Positions 44,694 to 52,809 of a stretch of 64,000 bases of DNA are shown in pieces (within the stretch, counting starts at the first letter, position 1; the number at the start of each line of letters is the position of its first letter). The notes beneath the pieces were generated by a model. That model ran no database searches, was not told the DNA's origin, and saw only the letters and a list, made by a program, of their open reading frames with translations. The position numbers and the translations under genes were made by a program. This DNA comes from V1-33 sp039795165 (GTDB lineage Bacteria > Verrucomicrobiota > Verrucomicrobiia > Verrucomicrobiales > V1-33), in contig JBDKER010000015.1 in the NCBI GenBank assembly GCA_039795165.1, positions 43,529-107,528 on the forward strand, given 5' to 3'.

Positions 44694-45854
44694 TCACGGT
44701 GCCCGGACAGACCAGTCAAACCCGCACAGCCGGATGTCATCGGGCGATATCCCAAGCATGAGATCCTTGAAGGCATAAATCCAGCGGATGTTGCGGGCCA
44801 CCAACTCGGCCCTCACCGCCTCGCTCAATGATGAATCAAGCGCCGGCTCCAGCAGCATGGTCTCGGTGAAACTATGATGCCCGGGCAGCAGAGTCTGCGA
44901 AAAATAACTGTCAGTCCGGAACGACGGCAGCACCCCCCCGGCCACGGTCGGCGACAGCCAGCGGTCAAGAATCGCAGTCTTCCAGATCATGGGCGGTTCC
45001 CCACGCACCAGCGGAAGTCCCTCATGAAAATGAAAGTCCAGCGTCGCCCCGCGATGACTCACCCGGAACTGCTGCGGCTGCGGGAACGTCAGCTGAGGAT
45101 TGGCTGGATCCAGCTGCGAGAGAGTGACGCTGTCCACCAGCGTTCCCACCAGCATCCCGGTGACGCCATCGAATTCCGGCTCCGGAAATCCCCGCTCGCA
45201 GCGCAGCGTGTACTCGGGATCACTCGGCAGCGGGACCGCCGTCCGCACGGCCTGCACCGCATACGGAAACCGCAGCGTCAGCTGAAAATCCTGCCGCCGC
45301 CCGCCACTGCCACGGCTCCAGTTGATCACCATCGACTGCGCCGTCGGCACGGTCACGGTACCGAGCGATTCCAGCGCCCCGCTCCACAGCCGCACCATGC
45401 CGTCTTCATGGTACTGATGAAAGACCACGAGCTTCCGGAAGTAATCGGCCGCCGTGAAACTCGGCGCCGTATGCGGCGGCCCCTTGGTCCGGTAGAACCA
45501 GAACCTCGACTTGAGACGGTGCCGCCCCAGCAGTTCCCCGAATTCCCCCTGCGTCGTCTGCACCAGACCAAAGAAAGGCCCTAACACCCCAGCGGAATCA
45601 AGATCACTGATACGGTAGAAAGCCCGATCCCCGAAACTCGGCAGCTTCTTCGTCCGGCCAGCCTCGAGTTCGCTCTGCATCGACCATCCCTGACCACGGT
45701 TGGTCTCCACAGCAAAGGGTCCGCGCCCACCGCTCCACTGCAGGGTCACTTCTCCAGGCACCCGCTGCAGCAGCGGCGCATTCAACTGCGCCCGCAGCGG
45801 CACCCGCAGCGACATCAGCAACAGCAGCAGACACGGAAAAAGAAATCGTTTCAT
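44694..45854 (-). CDS. Exported protein of unknown family between dikinase-like and CotH genes
   Basis: A 386-residue exported protein with a signal peptide (RFLFPCLLLLLMSLRVPLRA). The first 100 residues are beta-rich (VTLQWSGGRGPFAVETN...) and end in AFYRISDLD. This resembles the FYRL ending of the N-terminal region in the neighbouring dikinase-like protein, so both may share an Fn3-like domain. Residues 110-386 (SRFWFYRTKG...FSQTLLPGHHSFTETMLLEPAL...WIYAFKDLML) match nothing I recognise and could include a VTC-like or other kinase-related fold, but no motif shows it. It starts just after the stop of the dikinase-like gene. An alternative start four codons upstream exists. Confidence 0.6.
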   Translation of the reverse strand: MKRFLFPCLLLLLMSLRVPLRAQLNAPLLQRVPGEVTLQWSGGRGPFAVETNRGQGWSMQSELEAGRTKKLPSFGDRAFYRISDLDSAGVLGPFFGLVQTTQGEFGELLGRHRLKSRFWFYRTKGPPHTAPSFTAADYFRKLVVFHQYHEDGMVRLWSGALESLGTVTVPTAQSMVINWSRGSGGRRQDFQLTLRFPYAVQAVRTAVPLPSDPEYTLRCERGFPEPEFDGVTGMLVGTLVDSVTLSQLDPANPQLTFPQPQQFRVSHRGATLDFHFHEGLPLVRGEPPMIWKTAILDRWLSPTVAGGVLPSFRTDSYFSQTLLPGHHSFTETMLLEPALDSSLSEAVRAELVARNIRWIYAFKDLMLGISPDDIRLCGFDWSVRAP

Positions 45855-45867
45855 GGCACACATCATG

Positions 45868-48135
45868 TCAGGGAATCTGCGGAGGAGGCACGGGCACCGG
45901 CCGCGGCACTGCCCGGATCTGCTTCAGCCCAATCACCCCGGGCTTCTGCTTCTTGTATTCGAGATCCAGTTCCACCGCAGCCTCGCCTGGATAGTAGCTC
46001 TCCCATGCAAGGGCCGCCGCATTGAGCTGCCCCAGCAGAATCCGGTAGTCATCGGTCCACTCCATGACGGTCTCCCCAGGCGGACGCAGCGACGAGGCCT
46101 CGCTCAGGATAAGCGTCGCCCCGGCAACGGTGTCCCCACGGAACTGCCCCACCACCACTTCCGCACGCGCTCCCGATTCCGGATTGCTCACGGGATCCGC
46201 TCCCACCTGGGAAACCATCCGCACGGTCACCACCCGCTCCACCCCGCGCTCAATCTCGACGGTCGCCACCCCGTTCGCCAGTTCCTCGGAGTCAGGCACC
46301 GAAAAATGCACAAGCATCGCCATACCGACCGCAGATTCATTCACACTGAGACGCAGACGCTCCAGCACCGCATTCTCATTGTAGAATCCCGCATACACTT
46401 TCCGGATGGCCCGGAAAACACCCCGCTCGGACGATTCCTCAGGATCACAATGACTCGGACCACCTGCGTCTCCATCAGTGTCGTCCTTAAGACAGCCACT
46501 GAAGCTGTCGTACAACCCTGCCCCGCTGAATCCCGCGGTGTCTTCCAGATTCGTGGAACTCCGGAAGCGGATCTTCGCTCCGGACAGCCCCGCATTCCAA
46601 AGCATGGCCATCACCTCAGCCCGCTCCGCCGGAGTGAATTCGCTGGCCGCCACCGCGGCACGGATCAATTCGAGATCGCTCCGCAGCGCCGCCATCACCG
46701 GTGGATAGACATGCCGCGAGAGCAGCCCGCCAATATACGATCCCAGACTGCCGCCGCCAGGCCCGGGCCGCTTCATGACGGCATCCCAGAGATCAAAGGT
46801 GATCGCGAGCGCCGGATGCGGGGAATTGTCCGGCAGGGCCCGCCGCAGAAATCCGAAATTCGCCGCCTTGCCCCCGCAGAACGGAAGGTCGGCAGGCGTG
46901 AGCCCATCCGCGGGCAGCACTAGCTTGCCACGGTTCTGCCGCGGGGTCACCTGCAGCGGCCCTCCCTGCTTCATCGCAAGAATCTCCTGCCGCCGTTCGT
47001 CACTCAGCAAACCCGTCACATCGCGCACGTCGATCCGGCAGCCTTCCCCATCCCTCTCCACCACCAGCAGAACCTCCCGGCCCGCAAGGGCTTCCAGCTC
47101 CGCCCGCAGACCCTCCCCATCGGCATACGCAAAGGGCAGTAGTCCCGACCGCGCAAGGAGTACGACATGCGAATTCGGCGTCGCCGGGGAAAGACTGACA
47201 TACCCAGCCAGCACAGGCAGCTCGGACGGCACCCGGTCGGTCACCAGAATGTCCGCCAGCCCCAACCGCCCATCCCCGAGCGCCGCCGCAATCTCCGCCG
47301 CAGGCAGTACCATCACTTTCCCCAGCGCCCAGCCTTCTGAATAACAGATATTGTCATCCGCCCAGCGATCCAGCCCGGAAACCTCCACTCCCTGCGCAGC
47401 CAGCCAGGCCCCCGCAGCCTCGGTCGCTTCCTGCTGCTCGGGCGAAGGCATGTAATACACCCTCCAGCCGTCCGGCAGACCAAGACGCTGCCGCACCAGA
47501 CCAAACCACCCAGCCGCGGACTCCACCGGAAAGGCCACCGCCCCCGCAATCTCTATCCCAACCTCCCGCACGGCCACATCCGGAGCGCGGAACACGGATC
47601 CCACCACCATCCGCTGACCCGCCCCGGGATAAAGCGACTGCAGCCCGAACTCGACTGGACCCATCCCGCCGTAACCAGGCATTCTCGCCCGCGCAAACTG
47701 CAGATGATAGGGATACTTCACGCTGTCCTGAAAATACACCTTCCCGGGCTCGGCCAGCTCCAGTAGCCACTTCACGGAAGCAACCCCGCCGCTGGCCCCC
47801 TGCCACAACCCAGCCCCCGCCACCACCATCTGATTCGACCAATCATCCTCGGCAGTAACCGGCCTCAACCGCAAACGGTAGAACCCCGCAGACCGGCCAG
47901 CCGACGCTCCGTCCGCATACGGCCAGAGCTGCCCAGTCACCCGCGCCGCTTCCTGCCAAGCCTCAAGCCCCAACCCGCGTTCCAGCACAATTCTCTGCCC
48001 TGCACATGCGCCGCTCTGCAGCCAAGGCACCCCTCCTTCCAGCGACAACATCAGTTCCCCAGCCCGTGCCCACACCATTCCCCAGAACAACACTGCCACC
48101 AGCAGCGGAAACGGCAGAGTCTGAACCTTCATCAC
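45868..48135 (-). CDS. Exported phosphohistidine plus PPDK-type ATP-grasp protein
   Basis: A 755-residue exported protein (signal TLPFPLLVAVLFWGMVWARAG). Around residues 290-345 lies a PEP-utiliser/phosphohistidine swivel domain, with candidate histidine H323 in ATPNSHVVLLARSG. Around 415-735 follows a PPDK N-terminal-type ATP-grasp: FCGGKAANFGFLRRALP, KIRFRSSTNLEDTAGFSGAG (521-540) and VGMAMLVHFSVPDSEELANGVATVE. The order, histidine domain before ATP-grasp, differs from PEP synthase and PPDK and resembles plant glucan, water dikinases. No PEP/pyruvate-binding barrel is present. The reaction might be ATP-dependent phosphorylation of a glycan or other polymer, but this is inference. An N-terminal Fn3-like or Ig-like segment occupies about 25-95. 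Confidence 0.8.
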   Translation of the reverse strand: MMKVQTLPFPLLVAVLFWGMVWARAGELMLSLEGGVPWLQSGACAGQRIVLERGLGLEAWQEAARVTGQLWPYADGASAGRSAGFYRLRLRPVTAEDDWSNQMVVAGAGLWQGASGGVASVKWLLELAEPGKVYFQDSVKYPYHLQFARARMPGYGGMGPVEFGLQSLYPGAGQRMVVGSVFRAPDVAVREVGIEIAGAVAFPVESAAGWFGLVRQRLGLPDGWRVYYMPSPEQQEATEAAGAWLAAQGVEVSGLDRWADDNICYSEGWALGKVMVLPAAEIAAALGDGRLGLADILVTDRVPSELPVLAGYVSLSPATPNSHVVLLARSGLLPFAYADGEGLRAELEALAGREVLLVVERDGEGCRIDVRDVTGLLSDERRQEILAMKQGGPLQVTPRQNRGKLVLPADGLTPADLPFCGGKAANFGFLRRALPDNSPHPALAITFDLWDAVMKRPGPGGGSLGSYIGGLLSRHVYPPVMAALRSDLELIRAAVAASEFTPAERAEVMAMLWNAGLSGAKIRFRSSTNLEDTAGFSGAGLYDSFSGCLKDDTDGDAGGPSHCDPEESSERGVFRAIRKVYAGFYNENAVLERLRLSVNESAVGMAMLVHFSVPDSEELANGVATVEIERGVERVVTVRMVSQVGADPVSNPESGARAEVVVGQFRGDTVAGATLILSEASSLRPPGETVMEWTDDYRILLGQLNAAALAWESYYPGEAAVELDLEYKKQKPGVIGLKQIRAVPRPVPVPPPQIP

Positions 48136-48220
48136 AGGGAATCATAACCATTCCCCGCCACCGATGCCAGCCGATTCCTCCGGACGCACCCGCCCCCGGC
48201 TTCACCCCCGCAGCCCCATC

Positions 48221-48952
48221 TCAGCGCCGACGCCGCAGCGCCACCGCAAGAACCGCAAGCCCAAGGCTGGCCACCGTCGACGGCTCAGGGATGCTCTCCA
48301 CATTGGCCGTGAAATAGACTCCCCAATCCTGGGCCGCGCCGGTCGTCGTACGCACCTGCACCGTGTCCGCAAGATACCCCGTCCCCGCCGCACCCGCCCC
48401 AGGTTCCACAATCATCCGGAACTGTGCCACATCGACCGAGTCATCACCAGTCTCCGAAAACACCATCCAGTACGTCGTGTCCCGATCGAGCGACACCGAC
48501 GGGAAACTGTACGTGAATCCCTCAAAAGGAGCCGCAGTCGCACTGCTCACTCCCACCCCGTTGATCGCATCCACTTCATCCCACGAAATCCCATTCTCGG
48601 ACACTCCCAGCAGGGTCCCCACATCAGCCACCCCAGTGCCTCCCGTGAAACTGCTGTACACCTTCAGATAGACAGGCGCCGCACTCGACGTCACCTGACC
48701 AGCCGCCGATCCGAACTGCGGAGTCGTCACATCATTGAACCCAGGCCGATGCAGCGTCAGCGAGGTCAGCAGAACGGTCTGCTCCAAAGGCGCCGATGGT
48801 CCACTGCCTCCCGCCTGTGGACGGAAGGCAAAGGCACGGAGATTGGCCCGGTCACCCGAGGCAACGGTCGCCGCCGCCGTATTATCGATGAATACCGAAG
48901 CCGCCGAAACAGGAAGGGCCGCAAGTCCAAGGCAAAGCAGTGACAGTTTCAT
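48221..48952 (-). CDS. PEP-CTERM exported protein
   Basis: A 243-residue protein with a signal peptide (KLSLLCLGLAALPVSA) and a C-terminal PEP-CTERM sorting tail, VESIPEPSTVASLGLAVLAVALRRRR: the PEP motif, one hydrophobic helix and a basic end. The body (SVFIDNTAAATVASGDRANL ... TYWMVFSETG) is beta-rich, like the choice-of-anchor family. Exosortase processes such tails for surface display. It precedes the dikinase-like gene by 85 bases on the same strand and could be an exported partner. The palindrome GTCCGCGGAC (49008-49017) lies 56 bases upstream and is a possible operator. Confidence 0.85.
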   Translation of the reverse strand: MKLSLLCLGLAALPVSAASVFIDNTAAATVASGDRANLRAFAFRPQAGGSGPSAPLEQTVLLTSLTLHRPGFNDVTTPQFGSAAGQVTSSAAPVYLKVYSSFTGGTGVADVGTLLGVSENGISWDEVDAINGVGVSSATAAPFEGFTYSFPSVSLDRDTTYWMVFSETGDDSVDVAQFRMIVEPGAGAAGTGYLADTVQVRTTTGAAQDWGVYFTANVESIPEPSTVASLGLAVLAVALRRRR

Positions 48953-49029
48953 GATGCCCCAATATGCCCCCGGCAATCGCCTCCTGCCAGCCTCCATCGC
49001 CTGTCCAGTCCGCGGACAAGTCGACCACC

Positions 49030-50088
49030 TCAGATGCTCGCCCCGCTCACAAAGGAAGGCAGCAAGCGCTCGGTTGATGCCGCAGGCACTTCTCCGTCGA
49101 CCCACTGGAAAACAATCCGCGCCAACTGGCCCGCATACCGCCCCGGCGGAAGTTCGTACCGCGCCGGCACGGGCACCGCATGCAGCAGCATCGGATCATC
49201 GTCCCGCGCCACCACCCGCACATCCGCAGGCACCCGGAACCCCTGCTGCTGCAGCCGACCGAGCACGGTCAGAGTATGCGTGCTGTGACAAACCAGCAAG
49301 CCATCCGGTGCCCCGGACTGCCCCATCACCCCATCCAGCGCCCGGCACAGACCATCGGGCGACCCATCGTGCCGGATCACAGCCACCCCATGCCGACCAG
49401 CCCCCTCGCGGAATCCAGCCTCGCTTTCCTCGTCCCCAGGCAATGCCGAACGCGGAATGACCAAACCCAGCCGCCGCGCCCCGCGCGCAAGGAGACGCCC
49501 GGCCGCATGACGGCACGCCGCAAAGTAATCCCAGTCGACCGCAGGCAGCGCGACCCCGGAAACCATCGACCCAGCCACCGCACACGGCAATCCCTGACCC
49601 GCAAACCACTTCTGCACCGGTCCGCTCGCCCGCAGCAGGATCCACACGGCATCGCCATGCTGCCCGACAAGTTCCTGCAGCACCCGATGCACCCGCGGCA
49701 GCGACACCGCCGCACTCACCACAAGGTCCATCGCCATGCCACGCGACGCCAGTTCCCCACGCAGCGCATCCATCCAGAGCAGCTTGGTCACCGTCAGCCC
49801 GGCATGCGGCACAGGGCTGAGCACCACCACGCGGGACAAAGCCACGGCCGCCCGCCGAGCCGGCACCACCTTCACAATCTCCCGCCGCCGACCCTTGCTG
49901 CCCCGCACCAAGCCGTCGGCCTCCAGCTTCGCCAGCGCCCCACGCACCGTCGCGCGGCTGATGTGCAGCCGGCGGCACAGGGTCAGTTCCCCAGGCAGCA
50001 TGCCCGTCCACGTACCGGCTTCAATCTCGGCACGCAGAATCACAGCCGCCTGCGCTGCCAGCGAATCACGACGGAGAATCATGGCCAT
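49030..50088 (-). CDS. GntR/LacI-type transcriptional regulator
   Basis: A 352-residue regulator with an N-terminal GntR winged helix-turn-helix (SLAAQAAVILRAEIEAGTW ... ELTLCRRLHISRATVRGALAKLEADGLV) and a C-terminal LacI/periplasmic-binding-type sensor (VVLSPVPHAGLTV ... PDGLLVCHSTHTLTVLGRL). This chimera, as in AraR, senses a sugar or related ligand. It is divergent from the sulfatase gene (99 bases between starts), so it probably controls the sulfatase and itself, though no clear palindromic operator was seen in that gap. A second ATG two codons on (50082) is an alternative start. Confidence 0.82.
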   Translation of the reverse strand: MAMILRRDSLAAQAAVILRAEIEAGTWTGMLPGELTLCRRLHISRATVRGALAKLEADGLVRGSKGRRREIVKVVPARRAAVALSRVVVLSPVPHAGLTVTKLLWMDALRGELASRGMAMDLVVSAAVSLPRVHRVLQELVGQHGDAVWILLRASGPVQKWFAGQGLPCAVAGSMVSGVALPAVDWDYFAACRHAAGRLLARGARRLGLVIPRSALPGDEESEAGFREGAGRHGVAVIRHDGSPDGLCRALDGVMGQSGAPDGLLVCHSTHTLTVLGRLQQQGFRVPADVRVVARDDDPMLLHAVPVPARYELPPGRYAGQLARIVFQWVDGEVPAASTERLLPSFVSGASI

Positions 50089-50187
50089 CCATGCATCGCT
50101 ACACCCTCCCGCACCAGCACCAAGCGCCCCCCTCCGCCGCAGATGCGGACTCCACGCCGCACGCCAGCCCTGCCATCCTCCCAACGC

Positions 50188-51624
50188 ATGAAGTTCCTCA
50201 TCGGCCTTTGCCTGCTCGCCTTCCTCGCGCCCGCCTCCCCGGCCGCCACCACCCCTCCGAACATCGTGGTCATCCTCGCCGACGACATGGGCTGGGGCGA
50301 CCTCAAAGCCAATTTCCCCGATAGCCGCATCAGCGCGCCGAACCTCGACCGCCTCGCCGCCGCAGGCATGCGCTTCAGCGATGCCCACAGCGCTTCGGCA
50401 GTCTGCACACCCACACGCTACGGAGTTCTCACCGGACGCTACTGCTGGCGATCCCGCCTCAAAAAGGGCGTCCTCGGCGGCTGGTCGCCGGCTCTCATCG
50501 AACCCGACCGCCCCACGGTGGCCTCGTTTCTGAAGACCAAAGGCTATGCCACGGGCTGCCTCGGCAAATGGCACCTCGGCATGAACTGGTCACAAGACAG
50601 CAGGGAATTCGGCGACGGCATCGAACCCGCCCGCAACCCGGACCGCATCGACTTCACACAGCGCGCCCGCGGCGGACCAGACGACCTCGGCTTCGATCAC
50701 TGGTTCGGTATCAGTGCTTCGCTCGACATGCCGCCCTACGCCTTCATCCGCGACGGCCTCATCGAAGGCAAACTCACCGCCCGCAAGAAATGGATCCGCG
50801 AAGGCCCGGCCACGCCCGACTTCGAAGCCGTCGATGTCCTCCCCGCTCTCAACCGCGCCGCGGTCGCATGGCTCGATGACCGCGCCCGCCATCCCCAGCC
50901 GTTCTTTCTCTACCTCGCCCTTCCCTCGCCCCACACTCCCGTGGTCCCCTCAGCCACATGGCAGGGCCGCAGCCCCATCGGCCCCTACGGCGACTTCGTC
51001 ATGGAAACCGATGCCGTCTGCGGATCGATCCTCGATGCGCTCGACCGCCTCAAACTGGCAGAAAACACCGTCGTCATCTTCACAAGCGACAACGGAGCCA
51101 CCCCGGACAGCTCCAGCAAGGAAACCGACCGCCGCGGCCACATCTCCCATGGCCCATGGCGCGGCACCAAAGCCGATATCTGGGAAGGTGGTCACCGCGT
51201 CCCCTTCCTCGCCCGCTGGCCAGGCCACACTCCCGCCGGATCGGTCTGCCACGACCCCATCTCCCTGAATTCCCTCTTCGCCACCGCCGCTGACCTCTGC
51301 GGCACCCCGCTGCCAGCCGGCGCAGCCCCGGACAGCTTCAGCATCGCAGACCACCTCCGCGGCAAAACCCCCAGCCAACCCACCCATCCCTACCTCATCC
51401 ACCATTCCATCAGCGGCATGTTCGCCATCCGCCGCGGCCCATGGAAATTCATCGACGGCTCCGGCAGCGGTGGATGGTCCAAAGGCGGCAAGGATAACCA
51501 CCCCGCGCAACTCTACCACCTCGGCAACGACCCCGCCGAATCCAAAAACCTCTTCGCCACCGAACCCACCACCACCGCCGAACTCAAAGACCTCCTCGGT
51601 TCCTGCCGGAATTCAGAGGGCTGA
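50188..51624 (+). CDS. Exported sulfatase
   Basis: A 478-residue arylsulfatase-family enzyme with a signal peptide (FLIGLCLLAFLAPASPA). VILADDMGWGDL supplies metal ligands, and C73 in the motif CTPTR (73-77, after ASAV) is the site modified to formylglycine by FGE-type enzymes. Further family landmarks are LGKWHLG, FTSDNGA and the C-terminal PWKFI. It should hydrolyse sulfate esters of a glycan outside the cytoplasm. A regulator gene is divergent to it. The stop TGA is followed at once by the second MITE-like element. Beside the sialic-acid genes this may point to host or algal glycan use. Confidence 0.9.
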   Translation: MKFLIGLCLLAFLAPASPAATTPPNIVVILADDMGWGDLKANFPDSRISAPNLDRLAAAGMRFSDAHSASAVCTPTRYGVLTGRYCWRSRLKKGVLGGWSPALIEPDRPTVASFLKTKGYATGCLGKWHLGMNWSQDSREFGDGIEPARNPDRIDFTQRARGGPDDLGFDHWFGISASLDMPPYAFIRDGLIEGKLTARKKWIREGPATPDFEAVDVLPALNRAAVAWLDDRARHPQPFFLYLALPSPHTPVVPSATWQGRSPIGPYGDFVMETDAVCGSILDALDRLKLAENTVVIFTSDNGATPDSSSKETDRRGHISHGPWRGTKADIWEGGHRVPFLARWPGHTPAGSVCHDPISLNSLFATAADLCGTPLPAGAAPDSFSIADHLRGKTPSQPTHPYLIHHSISGMFAIRRGPWKFIDGSGSGGWSKGGKDNHPAQLYHLGNDPAESKNLFATEPTTTAELKDLLGSCRNSEG

Positions 51625-51847
51625 GAGTCTGTTGAAAAACCCGGACCGGTAGCGCGGCGAGGAATTTTTCCGTGAGGCAAGGCGCAACCAAGGAGAAGGT
51701 TGGGACCTTCGACTGCGGCGCAACAAAGCCTCATGTGAAAAGGCCCGCATTCCACAGGGGGATCGATCTCCGAGGCGACGGCGCAGCCGCCCATCCAACC
51801 ACCGTGAACTCCGGATCCGCTGCCAGGCCCGGTTTTTCATCAGGCTC
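51625..51847. mobile_element. 223-bp MITE-like element, copy 2
   Basis: Same length as copy 1, diverged by many substitutions but with no net length change. It begins GAGTCTGTTGAAAAACC and ends GGTTTTTCATCAGGCTC. Flanks are CTGA (51621-51624) and CCGA (51848-51851), a decayed form of the 4-bp duplication seen in copy 1. CGTGAGGC (51671-51678) pairs with GCCTCATG (51728-51735), keeping the copy 1 stem by compensatory changes. It lies between the convergent sulfatase and epimerase genes. Confidence 0.85.
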
Positions 51848-51853
51848 CCGACC

Positions 51854-52807
51854 CTAGCCCTCCCCGCCTGGGTCTCCCTCGCCGAGCTTCGCCAGAATCG
51901 ACGGCACCAGTTCGGGATCGCCGTCAAGAGCCGCAAACCAGCCGGGATAGCGCGGCTTCCAACCGGTCGCCTGCAGCCGGGCCGAGCCCACCCGCTTGTG
52001 CGTCCAGCCCCGCTTCCGGCCCACATCCGGCGCCGACTCGGGTGGCAGGCCGCACCCGAACCGCAGCGACAGTCCATCGTAAATCTCCCGCTGCAGCATG
52101 GGCCGGCCATCGCTCGCATTATACACCTGACCACGGAACACGGCATCGTCGGGATGCCCCAGCAGATGCAGCATCGCCGCCGCCGCATCCTCACGGTGAA
52201 TCTGATTCACCCATCGCCCATCCGGCGTCGCCGGTGGCTCGCTGCGCACATCAATGACGGACTGCCCCGTCAGATAATGCAGCAGCAGCACGGAACGCCC
52301 CGGACCGTAAATCCCAGCCAGACGCACCACCGCACCGCCAGCCGCCAGAGTTTCATCCTCGGTCTGCCGCAGAATGCGCCCGGTCTCACGCTCGGGATCG
52401 GCCGGACTGACCTCGGTCACCTCCGCTCCGTCAATCCCCGCATAGACACTCGTGCTCGACGTGAACAGCAGGCGCCGCGCCCCGGGAAAGGCCGACCGCA
52501 ACGCCCGCATCCCACCCAGATAAACCGATCGGTACGCCTCAACCCCGCCACCCCGCCCACTGGCCGCACAATGCACCACCAGAACTCCCGCAGGCAAAGC
52601 CGCCGCCACCGCCCGCAGCGATGCCTCATCACCAAGATCGGCAGCCACCGCCCGAATCCCCGCATCACGCAGCCTCGCCGCCGATGCCTCGGAATGACTG
52701 ATCCCCGTCACCCCCCAGCCAGACGCCATGGCCTGCCGCGCGAGCGCACTCCCCACATAGCCACACCCCGCAATCACCAGTTCCGGCCGCTCGCCCTGCC
52801 CGTCCAT
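51854..52807 (-). CDS. NAD-dependent epimerase/dehydratase-family protein
   Basis: A 317-residue Rossmann-fold protein of the extended SDR type. The nucleotide loop is VIAGCGYVGSALARQAM, followed by LLFTSSTSVYAG, where the catalytic Ser/Thr and Tyr lie at the usual sites, although the YxxxK motif is not clear. VRLAGIYGPGRSVLLL and VNQIHREDAAAAMLHLL are also typical of this subgroup. It may epimerise or reduce a sugar nucleotide. The start is two bases after the DUF6807 stop on the same strand, so the two are probably cotranscribed. The ATG at 52807 is chosen over an upstream in-frame ATG. Confidence 0.78.
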   Translation of the reverse strand: MDGQGERPELVIAGCGYVGSALARQAMASGWGVTGISHSEASAARLRDAGIRAVAADLGDEASLRAVAAALPAGVLVVHCAASGRGGGVEAYRSVYLGGMRALRSAFPGARRLLFTSSTSVYAGIDGAEVTEVSPADPERETGRILRQTEDETLAAGGAVVRLAGIYGPGRSVLLLHYLTGQSVIDVRSEPPATPDGRWVNQIHREDAAAAMLHLLGHPDDAVFRGQVYNASDGRPMLQREIYDGLSLRFGCGLPPESAPDVGRKRGWTHKRVGSARLQATGWKPRYPGWFAALDGDPELVPSILAKLGEGDPGGEG

Positions 52808-52809
52808 GA

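Noticed and set aside
45868..48135. Calling the exported ATP-grasp protein a PEP synthase or PPDK
   Set aside because: No PEP/pyruvate-binding barrel is present, domain order is reversed and a signal peptide is visible.
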